A DNA stretch of 64,000 bases, from positions 22,224-86,223 of the forward strand of contig NZ_AUZM01000023.1 of the NCBI RefSeq assembly GCF_000478195.2, in the 5' to 3' direction. The stretch is from Lyngbya aestuarii BL J (GTDB taxonomy: Bacteria; Cyanobacteriota; Cyanobacteriia; Cyanobacteriales; Microcoleaceae). Both the position numbers and the translations under genes were made by a program. The notes under the pieces are model-generated. The model saw only the letters and a program-made list of their open reading frames with translations, had not been told where the DNA came from and searched no databases. This document shows positions 55,563 to 64,000 of the stretch, one piece after another; the first letter of the stretch is position 1, and each line of letters opens with the position of its first letter.

Positions 55563-55595
55563 AAAAAACCTGATTTCTCTTGTGAAGAAACCAGG
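55563..55595 (-). terminator. Rho-independent terminator of chlP
   Basis: On the minus strand CCTGGTTTCT pairs with AGAAATCAGG (one G-T pair) over a 7-base loop and runs into TTTTTT. It lies 30 bases after the chlP stop and may also end the convergent gene. Confidence 0.8.
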
Positions 55596-55625
55596 CAGTG
55601 TTGTGATATAATATCAATCGAAAAC

Positions 55626-56846
55626 TTAAGGCGCTAACGCATGACCTCTTAACAGACTTCCAACCGTTTTAGCGGTAATCTTCATCTGAACTAAGGGGTT
55701 AGCAGGAACAACTGTTTTGTACAGATAACTGTCAAACGTCATCTTCTGAACATCCAGGTCAGAACACATTTCCACAAACGCTTCGCGAGTCGCATCAGTT
55801 CGGTAGAATACCCGTTGAAGAATATCTAACACCAAGTAAGTCATACCATACTGTTTATCCCAACGTTTGAGATAAATTTTCAGGTCATCTTCGGTGGGAA
55901 TTTTAGCACCATTGTTCGACATTTCGACAATCGTTTCCGCACACATCCTCGCCGACTTAGCCGCGAAGTAAATACCTTCTCCGGAAGACTTCGTAACGGT
56001 TCCGGCTGCATCTCCCACTAACGCCACCCGACCGACAACCCGACGAGGACGGGGATGTTCGGGGATAGGATGGGCTTCTACTTTAATAATCTTACCACCC
56101 TCGATACGATGAGCAGCACGGGCGCGAATTCCAGCTTGTAACTGTTTGATCATCGCTTGGTTCACCTTCATGGTTCCGGTACCAACCGCAACGTGATCAT
56201 ACTTCGGAAATACCCAAGCATAGAAGTCGGGAGAAACATCATTACCGACGTACATTTCTGCCCGGTCTTGATAATAAGCCATTTTCTCGTCAGAGATGCG
56301 AATTCGTTCTTGAAACGCGATCGCATAATTGTAATCGCCTGCATCAATTGCCTTGGCAACCCGAGAATTTGCCCCATCTGCACCGATGACTAAATCGACT
56401 TTTAAAGTCTTCGCAGTACCCCGACTATTTCCTTCCGAATGATCGGTATAGTGGAGGGTATAAGCTTCATTTTTCTGGGTCGGAATATCAAGTTTATAAA
56501 CCGTACCATTAATGAGGTTAGCTCCTAATTTAGCCGCCCGATCTCGCATAAAACCATCGAGAATTTCCCGACGGCACATCCCAATATATTCGTTTTCGTT
56601 TATGAGATTAATATCAACTTCGCGGTTAGATGGAGAAATCATTTTCATTTTTCTTACCCGCCGATCAATAATTTCCGGAGGTAAGTCAAACTCACTCACC
56701 ATACACAGGGGAATGGCGCCGCCACAGGGTTTGGCGTTATCGAGTTTGCGTTCAAATAAGTAGGTTTCTATTCCAGCTTTAACTAATGTTTCAGCGGCCG
56801 AAGACCCAGCGGGGCCAGAACCGACAACAGCAACCCGTAGCGTCAC
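55626..56846 (-). CDS. chlP: Geranylgeranyl reductase ChlP
   Basis: The 406-residue flavoenzyme reduces the geranylgeranyl tail to phytyl for chlorophyll a and tocopherol. It has the FAD motif VVGSGPAGSSAAETL, the family hallmark KPCGGAIPLCM, GADGANSRVAKAI, and ALVGDAAGTVTKSSGEGIYFA for FAD ribityl binding. The start is GTG 56846 with AGGAG 7 bases upstream. Length matches the cyanobacterial enzyme. It is monocistronic with a strong terminator. Its presence is the clearest sign of a chlorophyll-making host. Confidence 0.96.
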   Translation of the reverse strand: MTLRVAVVGSGPAGSSAAETLVKAGIETYLFERKLDNAKPCGGAIPLCMVSEFDLPPEIIDRRVRKMKMISPSNREVDINLINENEYIGMCRREILDGFMRDRAAKLGANLINGTVYKLDIPTQKNEAYTLHYTDHSEGNSRGTAKTLKVDLVIGADGANSRVAKAIDAGDYNYAIAFQERIRISDEKMAYYQDRAEMYVGNDVSPDFYAWVFPKYDHVAVGTGTMKVNQAMIKQLQAGIRARAAHRIEGGKIIKVEAHPIPEHPRPRRVVGRVALVGDAAGTVTKSSGEGIYFAAKSARMCAETIVEMSNNGAKIPTEDDLKIYLKRWDKQYGMTYLVLDILQRVFYRTDATREAFVEMCSDLDVQKMTFDSYLYKTVVPANPLVQMKITAKTVGSLLRGHALAP

Positions 56847-57000
56847 AGGTTTTCTCCTATCTCTCTCATTGTTATCAGGTCAGATGGTATCACGGATAAA
56901 GGAACCACGGACGCTGAATTTTTAGACTTGTGATACATTGCAATAGTGCTTAACACTGCGTAATATTTATCGCTACATTTGGTAAACATCGGAAATCCGG

Positions 57001-57220
57001 CGATCGCTTTCGGTAGTTTAATTACACCAACATTTGACAAGTTTTAACCGACATGGTAAGTTATACAGTGGGAAAAGGTGTGCGCCGATTGGGTGTTAAT
57101 TTAGGTGTTAACTTCGCGATCGCTTTGGGTAGTCTAAATACAAAAGTATTTGACAACTTGGAACCGACATGGTTAGTTCTACCGCAGGAAAAGATGTCCA
57201 CCGATTAGGTGTTGATTTCG
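57001..57220. repeat. Tandem duplication bounded by HIP1 sites
   Basis: Two related units (57001-57116 and 57117-57220) each begin at a GCGATCGC octamer and share CGATCGCTTTsGGTAG, ATTTGACAA, ACCGACATGG and CGATTrGGTGTT. The first is 12 bases longer through an internal duplication of GGTGTTAA. A third GCGATCGC closes the array at 57220. Each unit contains an ATG (57053, 57169) opening similar peptides (MVS-TxGK-V-RLGV). Confidence 0.7.
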
Positions 57221-57664
57221 CGATCGCAACGAGGTTCCGGCTACCAAAAGTATTTATCACCTTACAAGGGTTTTGCTTGCGCCCATCGAGTCCTCTACGG
57301 GGGAGAATCTTGTTCGCAATACGTTAAACGAGTGTTGGGAGAAGCGGGGTTTTCTGAGGCGGTGAAAGCTTCCCGTCAACGGTTTGCAGACTGTCGGGAA
57401 GCCAATCAGATTCTTAAGGCGTCTCAGGATGCTAACAAAAATCAAAATAAACGACGCCAAGCCGATGAAAAGAATTTCAGTGGTGACGAAGCCTGTGATT
57501 TAGCTGAATGCGGATGCGACGGACTGGATTGTTTATCCAATTCAGGTTGTGATTCAGGTGATTGTGGAAATAGTGATTGTTGCGGAGGTTCCGATTCTTG
57601 TGGGAGTTGTGATTGTTGCGGAAGTTCCGATTCCTGTGGGAGTTGTGATTGTTGTTTCTTTTAG
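57209..57664 (+). CDS. YidD-related protein with a Cys-rich repeat tail
   Basis: The 151-residue ORF from GTG 57209 begins, after a few residues, with YQKYLSPYKGFACAHRVLYGG and ESCSQYVKRVLGEAG, which resemble YidD (SP..G..C.Y...CS.Y...G) but with an altered spacing. After a charged linker, residues 100-151 contain 18 Cys, including two copies of a 12-residue unit of type CCGSSDSCGSCD. The true start is uncertain: the ATG at 57169 reads a related N terminus but in a frame offset by one base, so the gene may carry a frameshift near the HIP1 site at 57220. Function unknown; metal or disulfide chemistry is a guess. Confidence 0.65.
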   Translation: MLISRSQRGSGYQKYLSPYKGFACAHRVLYGGESCSQYVKRVLGEAGFSEAVKASRQRFADCREANQILKASQDANKNQNKRRQADEKNFSGDEACDLAECGCDGLDCLSNSGCDSGDCGNSDCCGGSDSCGSCDCCGSSDSCGSCDCCFF

Positions 57665-57953
57665 TTGACAACGCAACAGTTTTGTACAGTTATCAGTTAT
57701 TAAAGGCAAAAGGCAATAAGCAATTATTATTTATCACTGTTAACTGTAAAACTGGTCACTGTTAACTGTTCACTGTAAATGCGATCGCCTGGAAATTCCA
57801 TCGGAAATCCCTTGACAAAATTTCTCATCAATGCTATATTTATACCATGGGAAAATGTGCGCGCCTATAAACTCAAGTTTTGAGGGGTGATTAGAATTCA
57901 AATCGTGGTTATTTCTGACGCTCGCAATTTTCGACGGAATTTCCCTGAGAAGA

Positions 57954-58988
57954 TTAATCTTGAAAAAACATCACCGCAGCTTTCCCAGACATTAACGCCG
58001 TTTCGATATTGTCATTTCCCCCACACCAGTCTCCGCAACAAACCAAGGGTAAAGGAATAGTTGTGGTTAAACAAGAAACCGATAAAGATTTCCGACAAAA
58101 GGCATAACGCCAGCGATGAACCTGCATCCATTCAGCATTTCCCAAAGACAAAGAATCAGATACCGATTTTAACAACAATTCCCCAACGGGTTGTAAGTCG
58201 GTTGTATCAAGATAATATTCTGCAAATTTAGCCGAACTTTGAACAACGATAATTGCTTGTTGGGGGTTGAGTCGTTTGCTGCTATCTAAACCCACCCAAG
58301 CGAGAGTTTCATGTTCGGGAAACGTTATCGCCTTTGCGGGGAAGTTTTTAAGGGTTAACTCGCTTTCGGAATATCCAGCCATCACCGTAATACAAGGATC
58401 ATACTCCACAGAACGGACTGGTTCAACAAAGTCGAGAGGAAGTTTTGAGGTTAGCGGTTCTAACAACAATAACGCTTGCGGAGCAGGAATTGCCAAAATA
58501 ACTGCTTTTGCTTCAACTTCTTGGGGCTTTTCCGTGGCGGTTGGGTGAGTGGTTTCTAAACTGAGATACCAAGTTTTATTCTCAGTTGGGGTTAATCTTT
58601 GCACTCGACGATTAAACCAAACCTCTAAACCCACAGCCAGTTCTTTCCCAACAGAATTCATTCCCGAGGGTGCAATATAACAAGGTTGAGGTTGTACTTG
58701 TTGGAGTTGATGGTCTTTGAACCCATAGATTTTATCCGTCCACAGTTGTAAAACCTTTGTGGCTGTTAACTGTGCAATCAAATTTTGAGTGTGTTCTCCC
58801 GTTGCTGCTAAATACCGCACTCCATGATCAACATAAATATCTGAGACTCGTCGAGTCGCACAACGGCCACCCACACCCCGAGATTTTTCTAAAACAATCA
58901 CAGAATAACCCGCTTGTTTTAACTGTTGAGCGGCTGTTAACCCCGCAAACCCCGCACCAATAATCGCAATATCAAATACAGTTGTCAT
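57954..58988 (-). CDS. FAD-dependent amine oxidase-like protein (renalase type)
   Basis: The 344-residue protein starts with the FAD dinucleotide fold IAIIGAGFAGLTAAQQL, continues with EKSRGVGGRCATRR and YVDHGVRYLA, a pattern shared by renalase-like NAD(P)/FAD oxidoreductases. It has a late CGDWCGG stretch and a short C-terminal FAD contact. Substrate unknown. A single gene, separated by 33 bases from the downstream end of the small secreted-protein gene on the same strand. Confidence 0.87.
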   Translation of the reverse strand: MTTVFDIAIIGAGFAGLTAAQQLKQAGYSVIVLEKSRGVGGRCATRRVSDIYVDHGVRYLAATGEHTQNLIAQLTATKVLQLWTDKIYGFKDHQLQQVQPQPCYIAPSGMNSVGKELAVGLEVWFNRRVQRLTPTENKTWYLSLETTHPTATEKPQEVEAKAVILAIPAPQALLLLEPLTSKLPLDFVEPVRSVEYDPCITVMAGYSESELTLKNFPAKAITFPEHETLAWVGLDSSKRLNPQQAIIVVQSSAKFAEYYLDTTDLQPVGELLLKSVSDSLSLGNAEWMQVHRWRYAFCRKSLSVSCLTTTIPLPLVCCGDWCGGNDNIETALMSGKAAVMFFQD

Positions 58989-59021
58989 CTGTTACCTCAC
59001 CCTGAATCTTGAAAACACAAC

Positions 59022-59420
59022 TTATTCCCATTTTCCTTTTTCTTCCAGCAAAACGGTTTCTCCTTCTAAAATTCTCAGGTGTCCTTCTGGAGAGAGAATA
59101 TACTTGTATTCTCCATTCTCAAAAATATATCCTAAAAACCGAGAAGGGGTAACCCCATCAGCGCCTTGTGTATGATAAGTTCTCCCCATCAGTTCAATAG
59201 AACTTCCCGTTTTTCTATCCGTCCCCACATACCGAATATGATCGCACACGACTACACTTTCGGGGCATAATCTTTCAATCTCGATTCTAAAGTTTGGGGT
59301 GATTAAAACTCGACTTTGAGCAAGTCCAGGTAATCCCCAACTCCCAATTAAAACCGTTAGCACAATTTGCCACAGTCGTGACAGGGAAGTCAATTGATCA
59401 ACGATTCGGGATAAAGACAT
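59022..59420 (-). CDS. Small exported protein of unknown function
   Basis: A 132-residue protein with a signal peptide (about 1-35, ending WGLPGLAQS) and a mature beta-rich part of about 97 residues that contains two Cys (LCPESVVVCDHI) able to form a disulfide. I do not recognise a family. It starts 5 bases after the alpha-mannosidase stop and is surely in that operon, though a role in glycan breakdown cannot be shown. Confidence 0.75.
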   Translation of the reverse strand: MSLSRIVDQLTSLSRLWQIVLTVLIGSWGLPGLAQSRVLITPNFRIEIERLCPESVVVCDHIRYVGTDRKTGSSIELMGRTYHTQGADGVTPSRFLGYIFENGEYKYILSPEGHLRILEGETVLLEEKGKWE

Positions 59421-59425
59421 AATCG

Positions 59426-62400
59426 TTAGGATAACTCAGAATTGTTCGATAATTGAACCGTGACAATTTTCCAGGGAGAAATTTCTGGAAAGTTAGGGGA
59501 TTCTATCGGTTGTTCTAGGAGGTTAACCGGATGAGTGATATCCAGTCCGAATTGATTGTTTAATTTTAACTCAGTTTTCTCGCCCTGGCTCTCATAACAT
59601 CTTAAAATCCACGCTTGAGAATTTTGTTCGGATTGTTTGAATGCCATTAATATTAAGGAGTCGCTGTTTAAATCGAGAAAACATTGAGTTCCTGATGCTT
59701 GTTCTGAAAATTGACAATGTTCTGGACTGAGAACTTGAACTTCTAAGGGTTGGTTCAATTCATAACCCCGATGGGTAACTTTCGCGACTTTCCAATCTCC
59801 CTCATGGGGATAAATCGCATAAGTAAACTGATGGATTCCTAGATCCGCTTCCGGGTCAGGCCAGGTCGAACCTCTTAATAAGGTTAACCGCATTTGATTG
59901 GGTTGAAGATCATATCCATACTTACAATCATTCAACACACTCACGCCATAATGATCATCCCCTAAATCTACCCAATTCATTGCCGGAATTTCCCATTTTG
60001 CTTTCTCGCTTTCAGTCTGCGGTTGGGTCGGACGTTTGATCACTCCTACCGGAATTTCACAATAGGCAAAATCAACGGTTAAGTTTAACGGAAATGCCGC
60101 TTTCACTAATACATGACGTTCCTGCCAATTTATCCTTGTCTCAATTTTTAATACGGGAGAATTAGCCTCTAAAACATAATCTTGAATAAATTCTGATTTT
60201 CGCCAAACTCGAATCACTTGTAAACGCCATTGAATCTCCCCTTGTTCTTGCCAAGATATTGATTGTAATTGAGGAGGTTCTAACAGATGTTCTTTGTAGT
60301 TTGGATCAATATTCCACCCGTCCCAATACTGATGAGAATCTTCAAAAAACTGTAATTGGTTCCCGCCCTGTTCTGACAAGACTTGTCGCTGGTTTTTTTT
60401 ATCCCAAATTTGGCTAATATTTCCCGTCTCAGACGCTATTTCCACCTTTAGAAATTCGTTTTCTAATACCCAAATTTGAGGAGAATTAACATTAAGATTG
60501 ACAGAATTCTGTATCACTGGTATACTTGTGCTAAAGTTAGCGAAAGCGTCTGTCTGTATAGGGGTATTTTTCGCTTCCGAACACGAGTTTTCAACAGTTT
60601 CAACCCTTTTTCGCCCCAACCAAAACAACCGAAAACCCACCGACGGCACATCAGTCGCTAAAAACCGCAATTTTCCGCTACAGACTTGAACCTGCAAAGC
60701 CTTACCATAAGCATCATACAGCCGCCAAGTCTCGGGAGAAGACAAAGAAAGTTCTACCCCCTGGGAACAAGACCAATTGAGACTATTCCAAACCAGAATA
60801 GGTAGACAATCGGGTTGTGGGGGAGGAGGTAAGGTCACAAAAGCCGCGATCGCCCTCAAAGCCCTTTCTCGAAGCTGTGTTAGCGTCTTGTCAACCTCCA
60901 TCCAAGCTAGATTAGCATCTTGATAAACTTCAGGAATCGCCGAACCGGGAAGGATATCGTGAAATTGGTTAAAAAGAACTTGCTTCCAAGCTGCTTCTAA
61001 TTCAGCTTTCGGATAAACCGCAGTGGTCAGTAAAGTAGCGATCGCAGACCACAACTCCGCTTGATAGAGCAAATGTTCACAGCGACGGTTCCAGCGCTTT
61101 TGATCAGCGTGAGTCGTGTAACAGCCCCGATGAAACTCCAAATACAACTCATCCGACCAAACAGGAAGTTCCCCACACTGTTGAGAAATCTCCGATAAAT
61201 AATCCACTGCCCGAGAAAACCCCAATTCAGGAAAAAAGGGTGAACTCTGCCAGCGCCCAGCCACTTCTAACATATCCCGAGTCGGCCCTCCCCCATGATC
61301 ACCCACTCCAGGCAACCAAAGAGCAGTTTTCAATCCGGTTTGAGTTTCCCATTCGGCTGTATAAGTCGCCATTTTTATCGGGTCAATCCCTTCTCCAATC
61401 GGGGCAGACATATAACTAATGATTTCGGTGCCATCGGGAGATTGCCAGTTAAATAAACTATAGGGAAATTGAGTCGTATCATTCCATCGCAGTTTTTGCG
61501 TCACAAAATAGTTAATTCCCGCTTGTTTCAACAATTGGGGAAGTTGCCAACAAAACCCAAAACTATCAGGAAGCCAAGCAATAGGAGAGAGTTGACCGAA
61601 TTTTTCTTGGGTATAGAGTTGACCGTAGAGGAGTTGGCGAACAATAGATTCTCCACTGATAATATTAAGTTCAGGTTCAACCCATAACCCGGCTGCAATT
61701 TCCCACTTTTGGGTTTGAACTTGGTGTTGAATTTGGGAGAATAAATCTTGATGATGGGTTTCTATCCAAGCATATAAGGCGGGAGAAGAATGGGTGAATA
61801 TTAAGTTTGGGAAATCTTGTTGTAGGGATAAAACAGATTTAAAGGTATTTTCAGCAGCTTTCCAAGTTTCAGCAACAGGCCACAACCAAGCAAGATCTAA
61901 ATGTGCGTGTCCGAGTAAGGCAATTTTTGAATCAAAGTTGGGAAGGTTTGTAGAAATATAATCAATTAGGGTTTGTCGGAAGGCAATCAGAGAGTTGTCG
62001 AATTTTTGGGGAAATTCAGGTAAGGCGAACCAGTCTATTTTGTCGAGGAGGGGGGTTAAAAAGTTGAGATGTTCTTGTCGTTTATTTCTATAAGATGGGT
62101 TTTGGGTAATGGCAATTAAAAATACTTCCAACTCCGAAGCGATAAAACCGGGGTCAACTCGATCTTTTGCTAAGGTTTCATACACACAAACAGACTGAAC
62201 TAATGCCCCTTCATCATGTTTCGGACTGACTAATCGCAAACGAACCGTAAACTGATCTCCGGGTTGAACCGAATCAGATAATAAAACTCGCGTCGAACAA
62301 TCAAATAAGTCTCCCGCTTGTCTGAATTGATCATTAACATAAATCTGTGCATCTTCGGCCCACCATCTTAAAACTAACCGCAAACTGAAATCCGTTAACG

Positions 62401-62620
62401 GAAAATTGTTTAAACTTGTCGGAACAATAATATTTTGGGTGAACTCGACAACTTGTTGACGCGGCCAAGCAATGTGTCGGCGAGCATTCAACTCAACCGG
62501 AGAAACCGTCCGATCAGATTGATATCCATTCCAGTTGGTTTGTACATCCACCCGCGTTAACTGACGTAGGCGCTCCAGGGTGAGTGAAATTTGAGAGAAA
62601 GATGCTCCAGATGCAGTCAT
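59426..62620 (-). CDS. GH38 alpha-mannosidase
   Basis: The 1,064-residue protein hydrolyses alpha-mannosides, probably in the cytoplasm since no export signal is seen. After a beta N-terminal region (about 30-160) comes the GH38 catalytic domain (about 230-500) with HAHLDLAWLWPVAET (zinc His-x-Asp) and WLPDSFGF (nucleophile Asp region). It is followed by the three-helix middle domain and a large beta C-terminal part. Length is usual for bacterial/eukaryotic-type GH38 proteins. It is co-transcribed with the small exported protein gene and, possibly, the FAD oxidoreductase. Confidence 0.92.
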   Translation of the reverse strand: MTASGASFSQISLTLERLRQLTRVDVQTNWNGYQSDRTVSPVELNARRHIAWPRQQVVEFTQNIIVPTSLNNFPLTDFSLRLVLRWWAEDAQIYVNDQFRQAGDLFDCSTRVLLSDSVQPGDQFTVRLRLVSPKHDEGALVQSVCVYETLAKDRVDPGFIASELEVFLIAITQNPSYRNKRQEHLNFLTPLLDKIDWFALPEFPQKFDNSLIAFRQTLIDYISTNLPNFDSKIALLGHAHLDLAWLWPVAETWKAAENTFKSVLSLQQDFPNLIFTHSSPALYAWIETHHQDLFSQIQHQVQTQKWEIAAGLWVEPELNIISGESIVRQLLYGQLYTQEKFGQLSPIAWLPDSFGFCWQLPQLLKQAGINYFVTQKLRWNDTTQFPYSLFNWQSPDGTEIISYMSAPIGEGIDPIKMATYTAEWETQTGLKTALWLPGVGDHGGGPTRDMLEVAGRWQSSPFFPELGFSRAVDYLSEISQQCGELPVWSDELYLEFHRGCYTTHADQKRWNRRCEHLLYQAELWSAIATLLTTAVYPKAELEAAWKQVLFNQFHDILPGSAIPEVYQDANLAWMEVDKTLTQLRERALRAIAAFVTLPPPPQPDCLPILVWNSLNWSCSQGVELSLSSPETWRLYDAYGKALQVQVCSGKLRFLATDVPSVGFRLFWLGRKRVETVENSCSEAKNTPIQTDAFANFSTSIPVIQNSVNLNVNSPQIWVLENEFLKVEIASETGNISQIWDKKNQRQVLSEQGGNQLQFFEDSHQYWDGWNIDPNYKEHLLEPPQLQSISWQEQGEIQWRLQVIRVWRKSEFIQDYVLEANSPVLKIETRINWQERHVLVKAAFPLNLTVDFAYCEIPVGVIKRPTQPQTESEKAKWEIPAMNWVDLGDDHYGVSVLNDCKYGYDLQPNQMRLTLLRGSTWPDPEADLGIHQFTYAIYPHEGDWKVAKVTHRGYELNQPLEVQVLSPEHCQFSEQASGTQCFLDLNSDSLILMAFKQSEQNSQAWILRCYESQGEKTELKLNNQFGLDITHPVNLLEQPIESPNFPEISPWKIVTVQLSNNSELS

Positions 62621-62711
62621 TATTTGTTAAAATAAAAGCACGATTTTTGTTAGATAAACGGACTCCAATCCCGAATCAACCTCAATTTAAAAATTCAACC
62701 CCTTTTTAGAG

Positions 62712-63938
62712 ATGTCCTCTCCTGCTTCTGGCCCTTTTAAAAGCCGTCTGTTGAACTTAATTGTCGAGAATTATCAGCAGTTTCTCGATCACTGTGGTTT
62801 GACTTGGCGACAAGTTCAGTTTTCGACCAGTACAACGGTACAGACTGTGATGTACTCAGTTTACTCCCTGTTTCAGAGTCTGGTCAAAGGAAAAAAACGC
62901 CTTCAGTCTACTCAACCTCCCCAATCACCGCAACTGAACGCGGCGCAAGCCAGTCCGAAGCAACAAGGGGAATTTGACCAACCAATTCTTGATCTTCTGA
63001 TCATTGCCCGCGAAGAAGTCAAACGTTCTCGGCGCTTAAAAGTGCATCCCAATTCAGTACAAGCGATCGCCTCCCAGCGACAAACAAAAAAATTAGTCTT
63101 AGTTGGGGCGGATCAACAAATTTTAGATGTGCTTTCTTGGAGACAACGGGTAAAACTGCGTCTCTATATTTCGCGGAGTGAACCCACTTTTCAATCTTCT
63201 CCCGAACAAACCGGGTTCTCTGCAATCACAATCGCCCAAAACTATACCCAGGCAATCACCCGCACAACAGAAGAATTGGGAATAACCCTCCGTCAAGCTT
63301 GGCAAACGAGTGCCAAAGAATTAACGATTCATACCCCTGAAAATTATTCTATTCAAACCTCAGTCGAAGCCAATTTACACCAAGTTCAATCGGTAATTTG
63401 GGCGGCGATAGATTACTTCTTTTTTAAAGATCATAATTATCAATTAAATAGTGAGTCTCAACCGGAAAATGTCCTGAGTGGAACCCCTCAAAATCAACAA
63501 TTAACCCCCCAACCCCAAAAAAGTCAATCTCCAATTCTGACCAATTCTCGGCGTCCCTTGGCTGCAACTTCCACGACGAAATCTGAAAAATATTCCGCCA
63601 AGAGCTTGACAACCTCCCCAGACTGTGGTTTAATAATGAGTGATGCCATAAAATATTCTGAGACAGACGATGGTGCGGTAGCGGTTAGACCTCGCTCCTT
63701 TCAGGTTCGGCAGTTGCTTCAAGTCGGGGAACCCGCCCAACGCACTGCACTCACCACCTGTGGGCGCAATTCGGCCAATCACAACGATACAGCCTCCCCA
63801 GAGTGTTTGTCAGCAGAAGCAACAGCAGTGGGTTATGTCAAGCATCCCTTAGAACAGGTACTCGAATGGCTAGATCGAGTGCTGTTTTGGGTTGAAGAAG
63901 CGGTGATCAGAGCCTGGGAATGGATCAAACAAAGATAG
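62712..63938 (+). CDS. Unknown protein with predicted amphipathic C terminus
   Basis: The 408-residue protein has an N-terminal conserved-looking block (about 1-60), a middle region (about 95-235) with ordered helices, a long low-complexity Ser/Thr/Pro/Gln stretch (about 240-350) that is probably disordered, and a Trp-rich amphipathic end (VLEWLDRVLFWVEEAVIRAWEWIKQR minus a few residues) that could sit on a membrane. I know no family for it. It diverges from the alpha-mannosidase gene. Confidence 0.72.
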   Translation: MSSPASGPFKSRLLNLIVENYQQFLDHCGLTWRQVQFSTSTTVQTVMYSVYSLFQSLVKGKKRLQSTQPPQSPQLNAAQASPKQQGEFDQPILDLLIIAREEVKRSRRLKVHPNSVQAIASQRQTKKLVLVGADQQILDVLSWRQRVKLRLYISRSEPTFQSSPEQTGFSAITIAQNYTQAITRTTEELGITLRQAWQTSAKELTIHTPENYSIQTSVEANLHQVQSVIWAAIDYFFFKDHNYQLNSESQPENVLSGTPQNQQLTPQPQKSQSPILTNSRRPLAATSTTKSEKYSAKSLTTSPDCGLIMSDAIKYSETDDGAVAVRPRSFQVRQLLQVGEPAQRTALTTCGRNSANHNDTASPECLSAEATAVGYVKHPLEQVLEWLDRVLFWVEEAVIRAWEWIKQR

Positions 63939-64000
63939 ACCGCCCAGGCAATCTCGCGTCAAAATCAGTCAAATTTTAAGATAAGATGAAAAAACTGTAC

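Noticed and set aside
57477..57671. Asn/His/Arg-rich minus-strand ORF
   Set aside because: Antisense of the Cys-rich repeat region; composition is an artefact of the repeats.

Overview
The window comes from a cyanobacterium, most likely a filamentous one of the Oscillatoriales type. This is inferred from many HIP1 octamers (GCGATCGC), geranylgeranyl reductase ChlP, a kinase-GUN4 fusion, a kinase-WD40 protein, a cyanobacterial-length isocitrate dehydrogenase and cyanobacteria-style dispersed hairpin repeats. The species cannot be named from the sequence. No tRNA, rRNA, CRISPR array or intact insertion sequence was recognised.

Layout. 1-0.94 kb: 5' part of a type I restriction methyltransferase (hsdM) running off the left edge. 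1.5-3.6 kb: MgtE magnesium channel plus a small membrane/coiled-coil partner. 4.2-6.1 kb: PAS-GGDQF-EAL protein, probably a c-di-GMP phosphodiesterase. 6.1-14.8 kb: housekeeping and envelope genes (icd, a secreted protein, a GH13 branching-type enzyme, an M23 peptidase, a glycine-zipper protein, yidD, an M20 amidohydrolase). 14.9-22.1 kb: an unusual locus with three DUF5132-type small membrane proteins, four HMA2-type domains in three proteins, a P-type ATPase lacking the CPx metal motif, a His-rich possible DNA-binding protein and a coiled-coil protein ending in a Ser-less acyl-carrier-like domain. 22.9-25.6 kb: a CHAT protease-transmembrane-ligand-binding receptor fusion. 25.8-27.9 kb: feoAB. 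28.4-35.7 kb: a zone of gene decay containing a glycosyltransferase with one in-frame stop, an RND pump reduced to an adaptor/pump deletion fusion, a transposase scrap, and a fatty acyl-AMP ligase-ACP-thioester reductase gene cut by two TAA codons. 36.5-38.2 kb: two-RCK ion channel protein. 38.9-47.1 kb: a probable c-di-GMP-controlled exopolysaccharide locus (degenerate EAL-HlyD protein, Alg8-like synthase with a beta-helix tail, PL14-type lyase), with a kinase-GUN4 gene and a GIY-YIG nuclease gene lying among hairpin repeats. 47.3-64 kb: gnd, kinase-WD40, msrP, a glycosyltransferase, a possible HEPN protein, chlP, a Cys-rich YidD relative with a duplicated 5' region, an FAD amine-oxidase-like protein, a GH38 alpha-mannosidase and unknowns.

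How the genes work together. The best candidate for an undescribed system is 14.9-22.1 kb. HMA2 domains (basic H..PGR.R motif, no metal-binding CxxC) recur as separate proteins and at the N terminus of a P-type ATPase whose membrane motif reads FVT instead of CPC, beside three DUF5132 proteins and repeated TTGACAA-type sites. Membrane or lipid-linked cation handling is my inference. Two further ensembles deserve attention. One is the CHAT receptor, which could couple a periplasmic ligand to a caspase-like protease. The other is the EAL-HlyD/Alg8-like pair, which resembles the alginate Alg44/Alg8 pair but with a degenerate EAL domain where Alg44 has PilZ.
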